Shown one piece after another: positions 55,859 to 64,000 of a stretch of DNA of 64,000 nt. Source of the stretch: an uncultured Rhodospirillaceae bacterium (lineage in GTDB: Bacteria > Pseudomonadota > Alphaproteobacteria > Rhodospirillales > UBA2165); assembly GCA_913020445.1 (NCBI GenBank), contig CAJWAR010000018.1, positions 1-64,000 of the forward strand. The letters are read 5' to 3'. Under the pieces are notes generated by a model. The model was not told the origin of the DNA, ran no database searches, and saw only the letters and a program-made list of their open reading frames with translations. Every line of letters begins with the position of its first letter. The first letter of the stretch is position 1. Both the position numbers and the translations under genes were made by a program.

Positions 55859-56452
55859 CTATATGCCGCGGCGTTCTTTCATGGCAGCGCTGAGCGTACC
55901 ATCGTCGAGATAATCTAGCTCACCACCCACCGGGATGCCGTGAGCAAGGGCTGATACTGTCACCCCGGCGTCTTCCAAACGATCGGTGATATAATGCGCC
56001 GTTGTCTTGCCGTCAACGGTGGCACTGGTGGCCAGAATTATTTCTGTGACCTCATCACCGCGGGCGCGGGCGATGAGGCTGTCGAGGGTCAGATCATCAG
56101 GGCCAACACCGTCGAGCGGCGACAACACGCCACCCAAGATATGATAGAGACCGTTAAAGGACGCCGTGCGTTCCAAAGCCCACAAATCGGCAACTTCTTC
56201 AACAACACAAATTTTTGCCGTATCGCGTTTGACATCGGTGCAAATGGCGCAAGGATTGGCGGTATCCAAATTGCCACAGGTGCTGCAAGTCTGAACGTTT
56301 TCGGCCGCCGCTTCCATCGCCAGACCCAACGGCTTCATCAAAGATTCGCGATTTTTAATCAGATGCAGCGCCGCCCGGCGGGCTGAGCGCGGTCCCAGCC
56401 CCGGCAGTTTGGAAAGTAGTTGAATGAGGCGGTCGATCTCAGTGGTGGTCAT
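55859..56452 (-). CDS. recR: Recombination protein RecR
   Basis: [32 protein letters not shown] Zn finger, Toprim domain. Confidence 0.96.
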   Translation of the reverse strand: MTTTEIDRLIQLLSKLPGLGPRSARRAALHLIKNRESLMKPLGLAMEAAAENVQTCSTCGNLDTANPCAICTDVKRDTAKICVVEEVADLWALERTASFNGLYHILGGVLSPLDGVGPDDLTLDSLIARARGDEVTEIILATSATVDGKTTAHYITDRLEDAGVTVSALAHGIPVGGELDYLDDGTLSAAMKERRGI

Positions 56453-56582
56453 TAATTTTGCCCCTCAACCGCCACAAATTTACCATGGCGATCGCCTCCG
56501 CGATCTTGGCTCGCCACATTAGTGGCGGCCCACACTTGTGGGCTCCTCAAGCCAAAATGTATTACATTTTGTCTATCGGTCA

Positions 56583-56906
56583 TCAAAACGGAAGCTTGAA
56601 CCCCGGCGGCAGCTGCAGACCACCGGTCATTTCCGACATTTTTTCGTTTACCCGGGCTTCAACTTTAGATTTGGCGTCGTTGAAAGCTGCGACGATTAGG
56701 TCTTCCAATACTTCGGGATCGCTGGGATCAATCAATGAAGGATCAATTTTAATTTTGCGCACATCACTTTTACCGGTGAGCGTCACTTCGATCATGCCAG
56801 CGCCGGAAGATCCGGTCACTTCCATTTCCGCGAGCTTATCCTGCATCTCGGTCATTTTTGACTGCATCTCTTGGGCCTGCTTCATCATTTGGCCGAGATT
56901 TTTCAT
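56583..56906 (-). CDS. YbaB/EbfC nucleoid-associated protein
   Basis: [46 protein letters not shown]. Confidence 0.95.
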   Translation of the reverse strand: MKNLGQMMKQAQEMQSKMTEMQDKLAEMEVTGSSGAGMIEVTLTGKSDVRKIKIDPSLIDPSDPEVLEDLIVAAFNDAKSKVEARVNEKMSEMTGGLQLPPGFKLPF

Positions 56907-58690
56907 ACTTCGTCTTCTCCTTCGATTTCATCTGGTACAATTTCTTCTGGCCCGCCGATATCACGAACGTCACTAATTTTGGCTCCCGGAAAAGTTTCCA
57001 TAACTGATTGCATAAAAGGGGTTTGGGCGATTTCAGCGCGCCTGGCCGCTTTTACCGCATCTTCGCGCTGCTGAACGCTTTCGGCGCCCTGCTCATCCAG
57101 CGAAACCGTCACGACCCAGCGGCGATTAGTCTTGCCGTTCAAAAAGCGGGTTAAGTCCTGGCTGAACTCGCGCGGCGTGTTCTTACCCGGCTGAAACACA
57201 ATCGTGCCCGGTTCAAACCGCACGAGATGAACATTGCTGACCAGATTGGCCCGCAGGATACGCTCATTCATTTTATCGGCCAGCGCGATCACGTCTTCAA
57301 AGGTTTGCGGGCTGGCTAATGCCTCGGGCGCGCTATCGCCAATGGCTTGAGTTTCTGCCACGGTATCTCTTTGGGGCTCCATTTGCGGCGCCGCTTGAGC
57401 CTGCCCGGATTGCGGAGCAGCATTCACGGCCGGCTGCCCGCCACCATTGCCACCACCGCCTGTTGGCGACGGGCTGGCGGTTTCGGTGCTTTGTTCGTTG
57501 ATGGCTTTAACCGCATCCGCCGGGGTTGGCAGATCGGCCAGATAGGCGAGCCGGATCAATATCATTTCGGCCGCCTGGATCGGTGACGGGGCTGACTGCG
57601 CTTCCCGCAAGCCCTTCAACAGCATTTGCCAAGCGCGTGTTAAGGCACCCATCGAAAGCCGTCCGGTTAAATCTTTGCCGCGGTCACGATCTGATTCCGG
57701 CACCATAGGACCGTCGGCAATATCCGGTGTGACCTTGACCCGGGACAGCCAATGCACGACTTCAAGCAAATCCTGCAGCACCAACACCGGATCGGCGCCA
57801 TTGGCGTAATCGCCATCGAGCATGTCGAGCGCCCCCGAAACATCACCTTTCATCACCAGCTCAAACAGATCAAAGCTGCGCTCCCGGTCGGCCAAGCCCA
57901 GCATATCGCGGACGACTTCTTCGTCGAGTTCACGATCGTCTTCGACCGCGGTCGCGACCACCTGATCGAGCAGACTTTGGCCGTCCCTGACCGAACCATC
58001 AGCTGCCCGGGCAATCAGCGATATCGCCGCAGCGGTTACTTTGACCCCTTCTTTTTCAGCAATTTCGGTGAAATTCGCGCTCAGCGTTTCAATATCGACG
58101 CGCCTGAGATCAAAGCGCTGACAGCGCGACAGTACGGTCACCGGTACTTTCCGGATTTCGGTTGTGGCGAAAATAAATTTCACATGGGCGGGTGGTTCTT
58201 CGAGCGTTTTTAACAGCGCATTAAAGGCATTACGCGACAACATGTGAACTTCATCGATGATATAGATTTTATAGCGTGCCGAAACCGGCTTGTAGCGCAC
58301 CCCTTCGATGAGCTCGCGGACATCGTCGACACCGGTCCGGCTGGCGGCATCCATTTCGAGGACATCGACCAAACGGTCCTCGGCAATCGCCTGACAAAAC
58401 TCACACTCACCGCACGGTTCAATCGTCGCTTCGCCGTTACCGTCCGGGCCAACGCAATTTAGCGCCCGGGCGATAATGCGGGCCGTCGTCGTTTTACCGA
58501 CACCCCGAACGCCCGTCAGAATAAAGGCATGCGCCAGACGGCCAGACTCAAACGCATTTTTGAGAGTGCGCACCATGGCATCCTGGCCGATGAGATTACT
58601 GAAATCGGTCGGCCGGTATTTGCGCGCCAAAACCTGATATTCGATCTCGTCAGAAACTTCAGAATTTGGGGTTTCTTTTGGGTCGCTCAT
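56903..58690 (-). CDS. dnaX: DNA polymerase III subunits gamma/tau
   Basis: [46 protein letters not shown]; start MSDPKETPN chosen because the longer ORF runs into ffs. Confidence 0.96.
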   Translation of the reverse strand: MSDPKETPNSEVSDEIEYQVLARKYRPTDFSNLIGQDAMVRTLKNAFESGRLAHAFILTGVRGVGKTTTARIIARALNCVGPDGNGEATIEPCGECEFCQAIAEDRLVDVLEMDAASRTGVDDVRELIEGVRYKPVSARYKIYIIDEVHMLSRNAFNALLKTLEEPPAHVKFIFATTEIRKVPVTVLSRCQRFDLRRVDIETLSANFTEIAEKEGVKVTAAAISLIARAADGSVRDGQSLLDQVVATAVEDDRELDEEVVRDMLGLADRERSFDLFELVMKGDVSGALDMLDGDYANGADPVLVLQDLLEVVHWLSRVKVTPDIADGPMVPESDRDRGKDLTGRLSMGALTRAWQMLLKGLREAQSAPSPIQAAEMILIRLAYLADLPTPADAVKAINEQSTETASPSPTGGGGNGGGQPAVNAAPQSGQAQAAPQMEPQRDTVAETQAIGDSAPEALASPQTFEDVIALADKMNERILRANLVSNVHLVRFEPGTIVFQPGKNTPREFSQDLTRFLNGKTNRRWVVTVSLDEQGAESVQQREDAVKAARRAEIAQTPFMQSVMETFPGAKISDVRDIGGPEEIVPDEIEGEDEV

Positions 58691-58729
58691 AACACCACAC
58701 GTTTTGGGGTCATAATCTGGAAAATTAGG

Positions 58730-58830
58730 TGGGAGACCGAACACGCGACCCGAAACATAAACTCGTTACGGCTGCTTCCTTCCGGACCTGACCGGGTTGG
58801 CGAGCGGTTCGTCCGCGGCCGACCTCCCAG
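58730..58830 (-). ncRNA. ffs: Signal recognition particle RNA (small bacterial SRP / 4.5S)
   Basis: Minus strand contains the invariant GGTCAGGTCCGGAAGGAAGCAGCC domain IV core; flanks pair (TGGGAGG../..CTCCCA); sits next to dnaX. Confidence 0.93.
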
Positions 58831-58903
58831 AGAGATTATAGCAGTTTTGGGGGGCGAGGTGGCAAGCTCAATCAACACATCAGCAAACAAATCTAGCAAC
58901 TCG

Positions 58904-59443
58904 CTACTCTTCAACGACAAAGGCGCCGACCATTCCTTTAACCGCACCGAGGCTAAGCGGCGAATAATAGAGATTGGTGGCAAATAAGCCCGGCCCCTGA
59001 CCGCCTTCAAAATTGTACCAGCCGTCGCGCACTGGGACAAAATGCAACTCTTTAACTTCACCGGAATTGAGAAGGAGGCCAACCAAATTTACGCCGCTGA
59101 TCTCTTCCGATTCAGTAACGATTTTACGCAGCGCGATGGTTTTAAAAAAATCTTCCGCGACAAAAAAATGGGAAATATCATCGCGATTTTCGACCAGCAT
59201 GATGTAAGGCTCACCTTGCAGCAAATGGATAATAGTGGGGCGAAATTCATTTTGCCGGATATCGATCTCAAATGTTTCAGCCACGCTCCAATCGGCGGCT
59301 TCAACGATCTCTTTCTGATCGCGGATATAGCCTTCACTATCAAGCACCGCAAAGATATCACGATCGGCGCAGGCAGACAGGCTAAGCAATACCATGACAA
59401 TTGCGAGGCCGGTGCTAAATCCAGATTTTATTTTGCTTATCAT
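58904..59443 (-). CDS. Predicted lipoprotein, possible cupredoxin-like domain
   Basis: 179 aa; lipobox LLSLSAC; FEIDIRQNEFRPTIIHLLQGEPYIMLVENRDDISHFFVAEDF. Confidence 0.6.
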   Translation of the reverse strand: MISKIKSGFSTGLAIVMVLLSLSACADRDIFAVLDSEGYIRDQKEIVEAADWSVAETFEIDIRQNEFRPTIIHLLQGEPYIMLVENRDDISHFFVAEDFFKTIALRKIVTESEEISGVNLVGLLLNSGEVKELHFVPVRDGWYNFEGGQGPGLFATNLYYSPLSLGAVKGMVGAFVVEE

Positions 59444-59570
59444 GCGACCCGTATGTCGAAAGAATATTATCGGGAAATATCATCATAATTTATGACCCTA
59501 ATTTACGCTAAAGACCACCCAGAAATATAGTGCCAATGAGTTAGTTTCCAATATTGAATTTAAGAGAGGA

Positions 59571-60548
59571 TTGCTAGAACCGCCAAGCTATGCATACATG
59601 CCGCCCATGAGTTCAAAATTCTATTATGACGGCATTACTCTTGATCGCGCGCATCACCTGAGAATGGATGAAAAATGGCTGGCGGAAAATCTGTCAGCCG
59701 ACCCATCCGGTGATCTGGCGGGCAAAAATCTGCGAATCATTCCGGTTTGGCGCAGCAAAAGCCTGATCTTCACCGGCGGGCAAATTCAAGCCGCCATCCT
59801 AACTGGCCGAGCAGCCGAGGAGGTTCGTCAAAATGCCGCTACCTTGGTGTTTTTAGGCCTGGAAGGTGACACTATTTATTGTGCAGCGGATTTATCGCAT
59901 GCCGATGACCCTCATAGCCTGGGTCTGCCCGCCGATACGGCTTTTGAAGATTTACGCGGTTTGGCCACGTCACTTGATCCCATTGATGCCGGCTATCTGG
60001 CCTATGCGCGAGCAATTATCCATTGGCATCTGGGGCACAAATTTTGCGGTATTTGCGGCACTGAAACAGCCGTCGGTCGCGGCGGCCATGAACGTCGATG
60101 TACTAATCCAGATTGCGCCAGAATTCATTTTCCGCGCACCGACCCTGCAGTCATTATGCTGGTCACTCACCCGAGCGAAGAGAAATGTCTGCTCGGCCAC
60201 AACAAAAGATTTCGTGGACTAACCTATTCAACCATCGCCGGATTTGTCGAGCCGGGCGAAATGCTGGAACAAGCGGTTGTCCGCGAAGTGTTCGAAGAAA
60301 CCAATATCGAAGTGGTTGATGTCGCTTATCAGGCCTCCCAGCCTTGGCCTTTTCCCGCTTCTATTATGCTTGGTTTCCGGGCCCGGGCGGTAACAACTGA
60401 AATTATTTGCCATGATCAGGAACTTATTGATGCCAAATGGTTTTCGCGTGATGAAGTGCACGAAATGGCGAAAGGCGACGAATCACTGCCACCTTCAAAT
60501 CTCTCAATTTCAAGATGGCTTATTGATAGCTGGTTATTTGAGAAATAA
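59571..60548 (+). CDS. nudC: NAD(+) diphosphatase (Nudix)
   Basis: Zn ribbon CGICG..CTNPDC, Nudix box GFVEPGEMLEQAVVREVFEETNIE, SQPWPFPASIMLGF. Confidence 0.95.
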   Translation: MLEPPSYAYMPPMSSKFYYDGITLDRAHHLRMDEKWLAENLSADPSGDLAGKNLRIIPVWRSKSLIFTGGQIQAAILTGRAAEEVRQNAATLVFLGLEGDTIYCAADLSHADDPHSLGLPADTAFEDLRGLATSLDPIDAGYLAYARAIIHWHLGHKFCGICGTETAVGRGGHERRCTNPDCARIHFPRTDPAVIMLVTHPSEEKCLLGHNKRFRGLTYSTIAGFVEPGEMLEQAVVREVFEETNIEVVDVAYQASQPWPFPASIMLGFRARAVTTEIICHDQELIDAKWFSRDEVHEMAKGDESLPPSNLSISRWLIDSWLFEK

Positions 60549-60598
60549 TTGTAATATAGTAGGCGAAGGCAAGCTGATGTGAGGATTGTTCGTTTTCG

Positions 60599-61396
60599 AT
60601 GAACATAGATGATGATTCCCAACGGGCCCTCCGCGAGGCCGAAGCAGCTCTAGAAAAAGCACTGGCCGACCAGGCTCAACTCAAAAACGAAGTAATGGCC
60701 AAAGTCCATCAATTTGCCCATGACATTAAGAATCCGCTCACGGCGATGATTGGTCTCGCTAAATTGATGAAAATGGGGATGACGACGCCGGACAAAGTTC
60801 AACCAAACGCCGAGATCATCTACAATTCGGCAACGCGAATTCTTGGTCTTTGTGAAGACATGCTCGCCGATACTGATGGCCGCATTAAAGGGGATGAAGC
60901 CGCTAAAACGGCGGTCGACGAAGACCAAGTTCAAGATGTCGATGCCGCCGAGATGATCGAAGAAATAACTGCGCTTTATACCGAAATGGCCGAGGAGCGA
61001 GATATAAAATTAACGGCGGAAGTCTCTGATAATTTCCCGAAAATTAATACCGTGCCCCGTCATCTCTACCGCGCCCTCACCAATATTTTATCTAACGCCT
61101 TGAAATTTACGCCGGGTGGTGGCGAGATTGATATTAATGCCGATGTCGACGAGCACCAAGATGCGGTTATCTTGGTTGTCCGGGATTCGGGCGGAGGGAT
61201 TCCGGCTGAGCAAATACCCCATATCCTCAAGCCCTATAAAACCACCGTCTCGCCTCATGGCGATAAAGGCACCGGACTTGGCTTGTCCATCGTTAATCAG
61301 TTGATGCTGGAGCTTGGCGGTAAAATGGAAATCCACAGCCAGAAAAATGAGGGCACGACCGTGACGCTGCGCTTCCCAAAAAAGATGACGCGCTAA
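60599..61396 (+). CDS. Soluble sensor histidine kinase
   Basis: H-box FAHDIKNPLTAMIGLAKLM; N/G boxes ILSNALKFTPGGGEI, VRDSGGGIP, DKGTGLGLSIVNQLM. Confidence 0.9.
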   Translation: MNIDDDSQRALREAEAALEKALADQAQLKNEVMAKVHQFAHDIKNPLTAMIGLAKLMKMGMTTPDKVQPNAEIIYNSATRILGLCEDMLADTDGRIKGDEAAKTAVDEDQVQDVDAAEMIEEITALYTEMAEERDIKLTAEVSDNFPKINTVPRHLYRALTNILSNALKFTPGGGEIDINADVDEHQDAVILVVRDSGGGIPAEQIPHILKPYKTTVSPHGDKGTGLGLSIVNQLMLELGGKMEIHSQKNEGTTVTLRFPKKMTR

Positions 61397-61833
61397 TTTT
61401 CCGCCTGGTAGAACGGAAACTCTTTCTCCGCCATAAATTTAAATTCTTCTGAAAAGGGGATACTTTTACGGGCTTTTAAATCCATGTTCACCGTGATGAA
61501 GCGGGAACGAAAAAGCTCGCGATCATCTTCGGCAGAAAAAAACCGGTGCTGCAATATCATCGATTTGTTACCAAATCTTTCGATCGCCGTTGCCATATAA
61601 AATTCGTCGCCATCATAGATTTCTGCCAAGAAATGCGATTCCTCTTTATGGAGCGCAAAAGCCGTACCGCGTTCCGGTATTTCCTCAATTGGCTCTTTTA
61701 ATATCTCCATAATTCTAACAACGCCATCACTGAGCGTTTCAAAATAATACTGGATATTAAAATGACCGAGCGCATCACACATATCCGGCGTAACGACGCG
61801 GCGATTTACTTCTCTAAATTTATTGGCATTCAT
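61393..61833 (-). CDS. Acyl-CoA thioesterase (hot-dog fold)
   Basis: VVTPDMCDALGHFNIQYYFETLSDG 4HBT-type motif. Confidence 0.85.
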   Translation of the reverse strand: MNANKFREVNRRVVTPDMCDALGHFNIQYYFETLSDGVVRIMEILKEPIEEIPERGTAFALHKEESHFLAEIYDGDEFYMATAIERFGNKSMILQHRFFSAEDDRELFRSRFITVNMDLKARKSIPFSEEFKFMAEKEFPFYQAEN

Positions 61834-61840
61834 TGAGATA

Positions 61841-62710
61841 TTACTCGGCACCGTTTTTATTGATGACATCGCGGACCGGATTGCGTGGATAAGCGCCCAT
61901 AATGCGTACTTCATGGGTGAAGAAAGACAACTCTTCAAGCGCCAAGCGCAGGCCATGGCTTTCCGGGTGGCCGTCAACCTCGGCATAGAATTGCGCGGCA
62001 ATAAAGCCGCCGCCTACCAGATAGCTTTCGAGCTTCACCATGTTGACGCCATTGGTCGCGAATCCACCCAGCGCCTTAAAAAGGGCGGCCGGCACATTGC
62101 GCACTCGAAAGACAAAGCTGGTCATGATATCGCTCTCATCCGGTGCGATATCGAGCGCATCTTTCGCCATCAGTAAAAAGCGCGTCGTGTTGTGTTGGGC
62201 GTCTTCAATATTGCCACGCAACGAATCGAGGCCATAAATCTCACCGGCTAAATCAGAAGCGATGGCGCCGTGTGCCTTCTCGCCGCGCTCGGCAATATCT
62301 CGGGCCGCCGCCGCGGTATCGACATGAATCATCGGCTGCAAGGCTAATTCCTTGATCACGTTACGGCATTGATTGAGCGCGTGCACATGACTGTGGACAT
62401 GGGTCAGCTCTTCGAGCTTGGTGCCTTTGACCACCAGCAGATGATGCTCCACCCGCTGAAAATGTTCGCCAATAATGTGCAAGCCGGAATCCGGCAACAG
62501 GTGATGGATATCGGCAACCCGGCCCGCCACCGTATTATCGATCGGAATCATCAGATATTTCGCCTGGCCGTCGTGCACCGCCGCGAAAGTCTCCTCAAAG
62601 GTATGGCACGGCAAAGTTTCCATCTCACCATGCACCGCACGGCAGGCCATGTCACCATTGGCGCCAAGCTCACCTTGGAAGGCGATCAGATTATTTGGGT
62701 CAGTGTTCAT
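61841..62710 (-). CDS. pheA: Prephenate dehydratase
   Basis: IAFQGELGANGDMAC.., TRFLLMAKD, ACT domain region NVPAALFKALGGFATNGVNMVKLESY. Confidence 0.93.
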   Translation of the reverse strand: MNTDPNNLIAFQGELGANGDMACRAVHGEMETLPCHTFEETFAAVHDGQAKYLMIPIDNTVAGRVADIHHLLPDSGLHIIGEHFQRVEHHLLVVKGTKLEELTHVHSHVHALNQCRNVIKELALQPMIHVDTAAAARDIAERGEKAHGAIASDLAGEIYGLDSLRGNIEDAQHNTTRFLLMAKDALDIAPDESDIMTSFVFRVRNVPAALFKALGGFATNGVNMVKLESYLVGGGFIAAQFYAEVDGHPESHGLRLALEELSFFTHEVRIMGAYPRNPVRDVINKNGAE

Positions 62711-62763
62711 GGAGCCCCATATAGCGGGACGGAAGCTAATTGTCCATCATATCGCGTTGATTT

Positions 62764-63558
62764 TTAAAGCGATTTATCTAAGAGTTCGCGGGCCTCTTCG
62801 ACCTCGTTTTCCCAATTAACATCAAGCGGCAGCTCATCAATCAACGCAACATCCATGCGCATACCGTTTTCAAGGGCGCGCTTACCTTCAATGCGTTCGT
62901 TCAACTCGCTGACGGTGGGCTCTAGATTGACGAATTTATCCAGCTGTGGCCGTTGATAGGCATAGATCGGAATATGATGGTAATAAGGCCCCTCACCGAG
63001 ATCAGCGATATCGCGGCTCAAATCCGTGATGCGGCCGATTTTAGAGGCGGGAATCCAGCTGACAGTGCGGCCTTCCTGCCACTCGACGGTGGCTTTGACG
63101 ACGCTGCTATTTTTTTCGTCACCGTCCTGTAGTGGACACACCAAAGTCGCGATGGCAACTTCGTAACTGGCCAGCGGATAAAGCAGCGCCCGAATATATT
63201 TGGGATCAATCGCCGGCAAATCATCATGCAGATTGATGATAATATCGTGGTTATAAAATCGATCGAATTTATTGACCGTCGCGGCGACGCGGTCAGCGCC
63301 TGATTCGGTGCGATAGTTGTGGCTCCTCAAGTGATGGTCGGGATCAGTGCGATAGATGTAAGCGCCCGCCTCGCCGACGGCTTCGGCAATTTCATCATCA
63401 ACACAATCAACAATCACATTACCGCAACCAGCTTCAACTGCGCGGCTCCAGGAATGGACGATCATCGGCTTGCCTTGGATATCCAGCAATTGCTTCTTTG
63501 GGATACCGTTTTCATCAACCTGTGACGGAATCACGATCAACGGATTACGTTCTGTCAT
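62764..63558 (-). CDS. kdsB: 3-deoxy-manno-octulosonate cytidylyltransferase
   Basis: IPSQVDENGIPKKQLLDIQGKPMIVHSWSRAVEAG..NLHDDLPAIDPKYIRAL. Confidence 0.9.
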   Translation of the reverse strand: MTERNPLIVIPSQVDENGIPKKQLLDIQGKPMIVHSWSRAVEAGCGNVIVDCVDDEIAEAVGEAGAYIYRTDPDHHLRSHNYRTESGADRVAATVNKFDRFYNHDIIINLHDDLPAIDPKYIRALLYPLASYEVAIATLVCPLQDGDEKNSSVVKATVEWQEGRTVSWIPASKIGRITDLSRDIADLGEGPYYHHIPIYAYQRPQLDKFVNLEPTVSELNERIEGKRALENGMRMDVALIDELPLDVNWENEVEEARELLDKSL

Positions 63559-63728
63559 GCTCTTATGCTTTCAAAAAATATTATTTTGTTCCCCACCAAT
63601 GCTTCCTATATACATTTTATACGCGTTCATCTATACCCTGATCGCAAATTTCAGTAATTTATCTGTTACATGGTTATTTTTGGCACCAACAACAACTGAC
63701 CGTAGCGGACTTTTAAAAGGATTTAGCC

Positions 63729-64000
63729 GTGTGGAGCACAAATACAAATAATATCGTTGGCGCAGTAATCGTTGCTTTGTGGCTGCTTGCGGGAAGTAAT
63801 TTCATTGGTAATCTATTAATTCCGCCCTTTGAGCCTGTTCACGACGCCGTTGCGAGTACCAGTGCTGCTAAAGCGCCAGAGAAAAACGTGACAAAGCAGG
63901 CCGCCAAGGAGACCGCTGCGAAGGCTGAACCCGCTCAGTCCCTGTCCGTTTTGTTGGCCTCGGCCGATGCCGGCAAAGGTAAAAAGATCGCCAAAAAATG
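63729..64000 (+). CDS. Membrane-anchored cytochrome c family protein (N-terminal part; truncated by window end)
   Basis: GTG start; MWSTNTNNIVGAVIVALWLLAGSNFIGNLLIPPFEPVHD...SLSVLLASADAGKGKKIAKK-; the next codon begins TG (likely Cys of CxxCH). Confidence 0.75.
   Translation, partial: MWSTNTNNIVGAVIVALWLLAGSNFIGNLLIPPFEPVHDAVASTSAAKAPEKNVTKQAAKETAAKAEPAQSLSVLLASADAGKGKKIAKK

Noticed and set aside
58691-58744. N-terminal extension of DnaX (MFGLPPNFPDYDPKTCGV...)
   Set aside because: Overlaps the SRP RNA 3' end; conserved protein sequence begins after MSDPKE.
58529-58987. 152-aa ORF on the plus strand
   Set aside because: Runs antisense through ffs and the dnaX start; no family-like sequence.

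Overview
This 64 kb window reads as ordinary alphaproteobacterial chromosome, probably Rhodospirillales-like (inferred from gene content and order; no search was run). It carries about 58 supportable protein genes. Housekeeping blocks include metZ, tldD, gshA, rsmE, a NitT/TauT-type ABC transporter, ubiA, carAB-greA, an Lrp/AsnC regulator with trxB, an EF-G-like gene, aspC, uvrB, msrB, priA-atpHAGDC, tal/fsa-DUF484-xerC, recR-ybaB-dnaX, SRP RNA (ffs), nudC, pheA, kdsB and the start of a cytochrome c gene. The most notable observation is a thioredoxin-fold/peroxiredoxin-like gene on the minus strand (37302..37946). The ORF track splits it in two because an in-frame UGA (37698-37700) sits exactly where the first Cys of the CPxC redox motif belongs (...YRGHW-UGA-PYCNAEL...). 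A 9-bp hairpin with a 5-nt UGUAU loop begins shortly after the UGA and fits the published bacterial SECIS layout, so this is a strong selenoprotein candidate. Other points of interest are: a SAM-II riboswitch upstream of metZ with a possible terminator/antiterminator platform and a perfect 11-bp inverted repeat on its promoter; an unannotated structured sRNA candidate with a canonical UUCG terminator (~23015-23150); a Fur-box-like palindrome and strong hairpin between aspC and uvrB; tandem small basic membrane-protein paralogs with shared CACTAGGG half-site arrays; and several dispersed intergenic repeat families. No CRISPR array, rRNA, convincing tRNA, prophage or transposase gene was seen.
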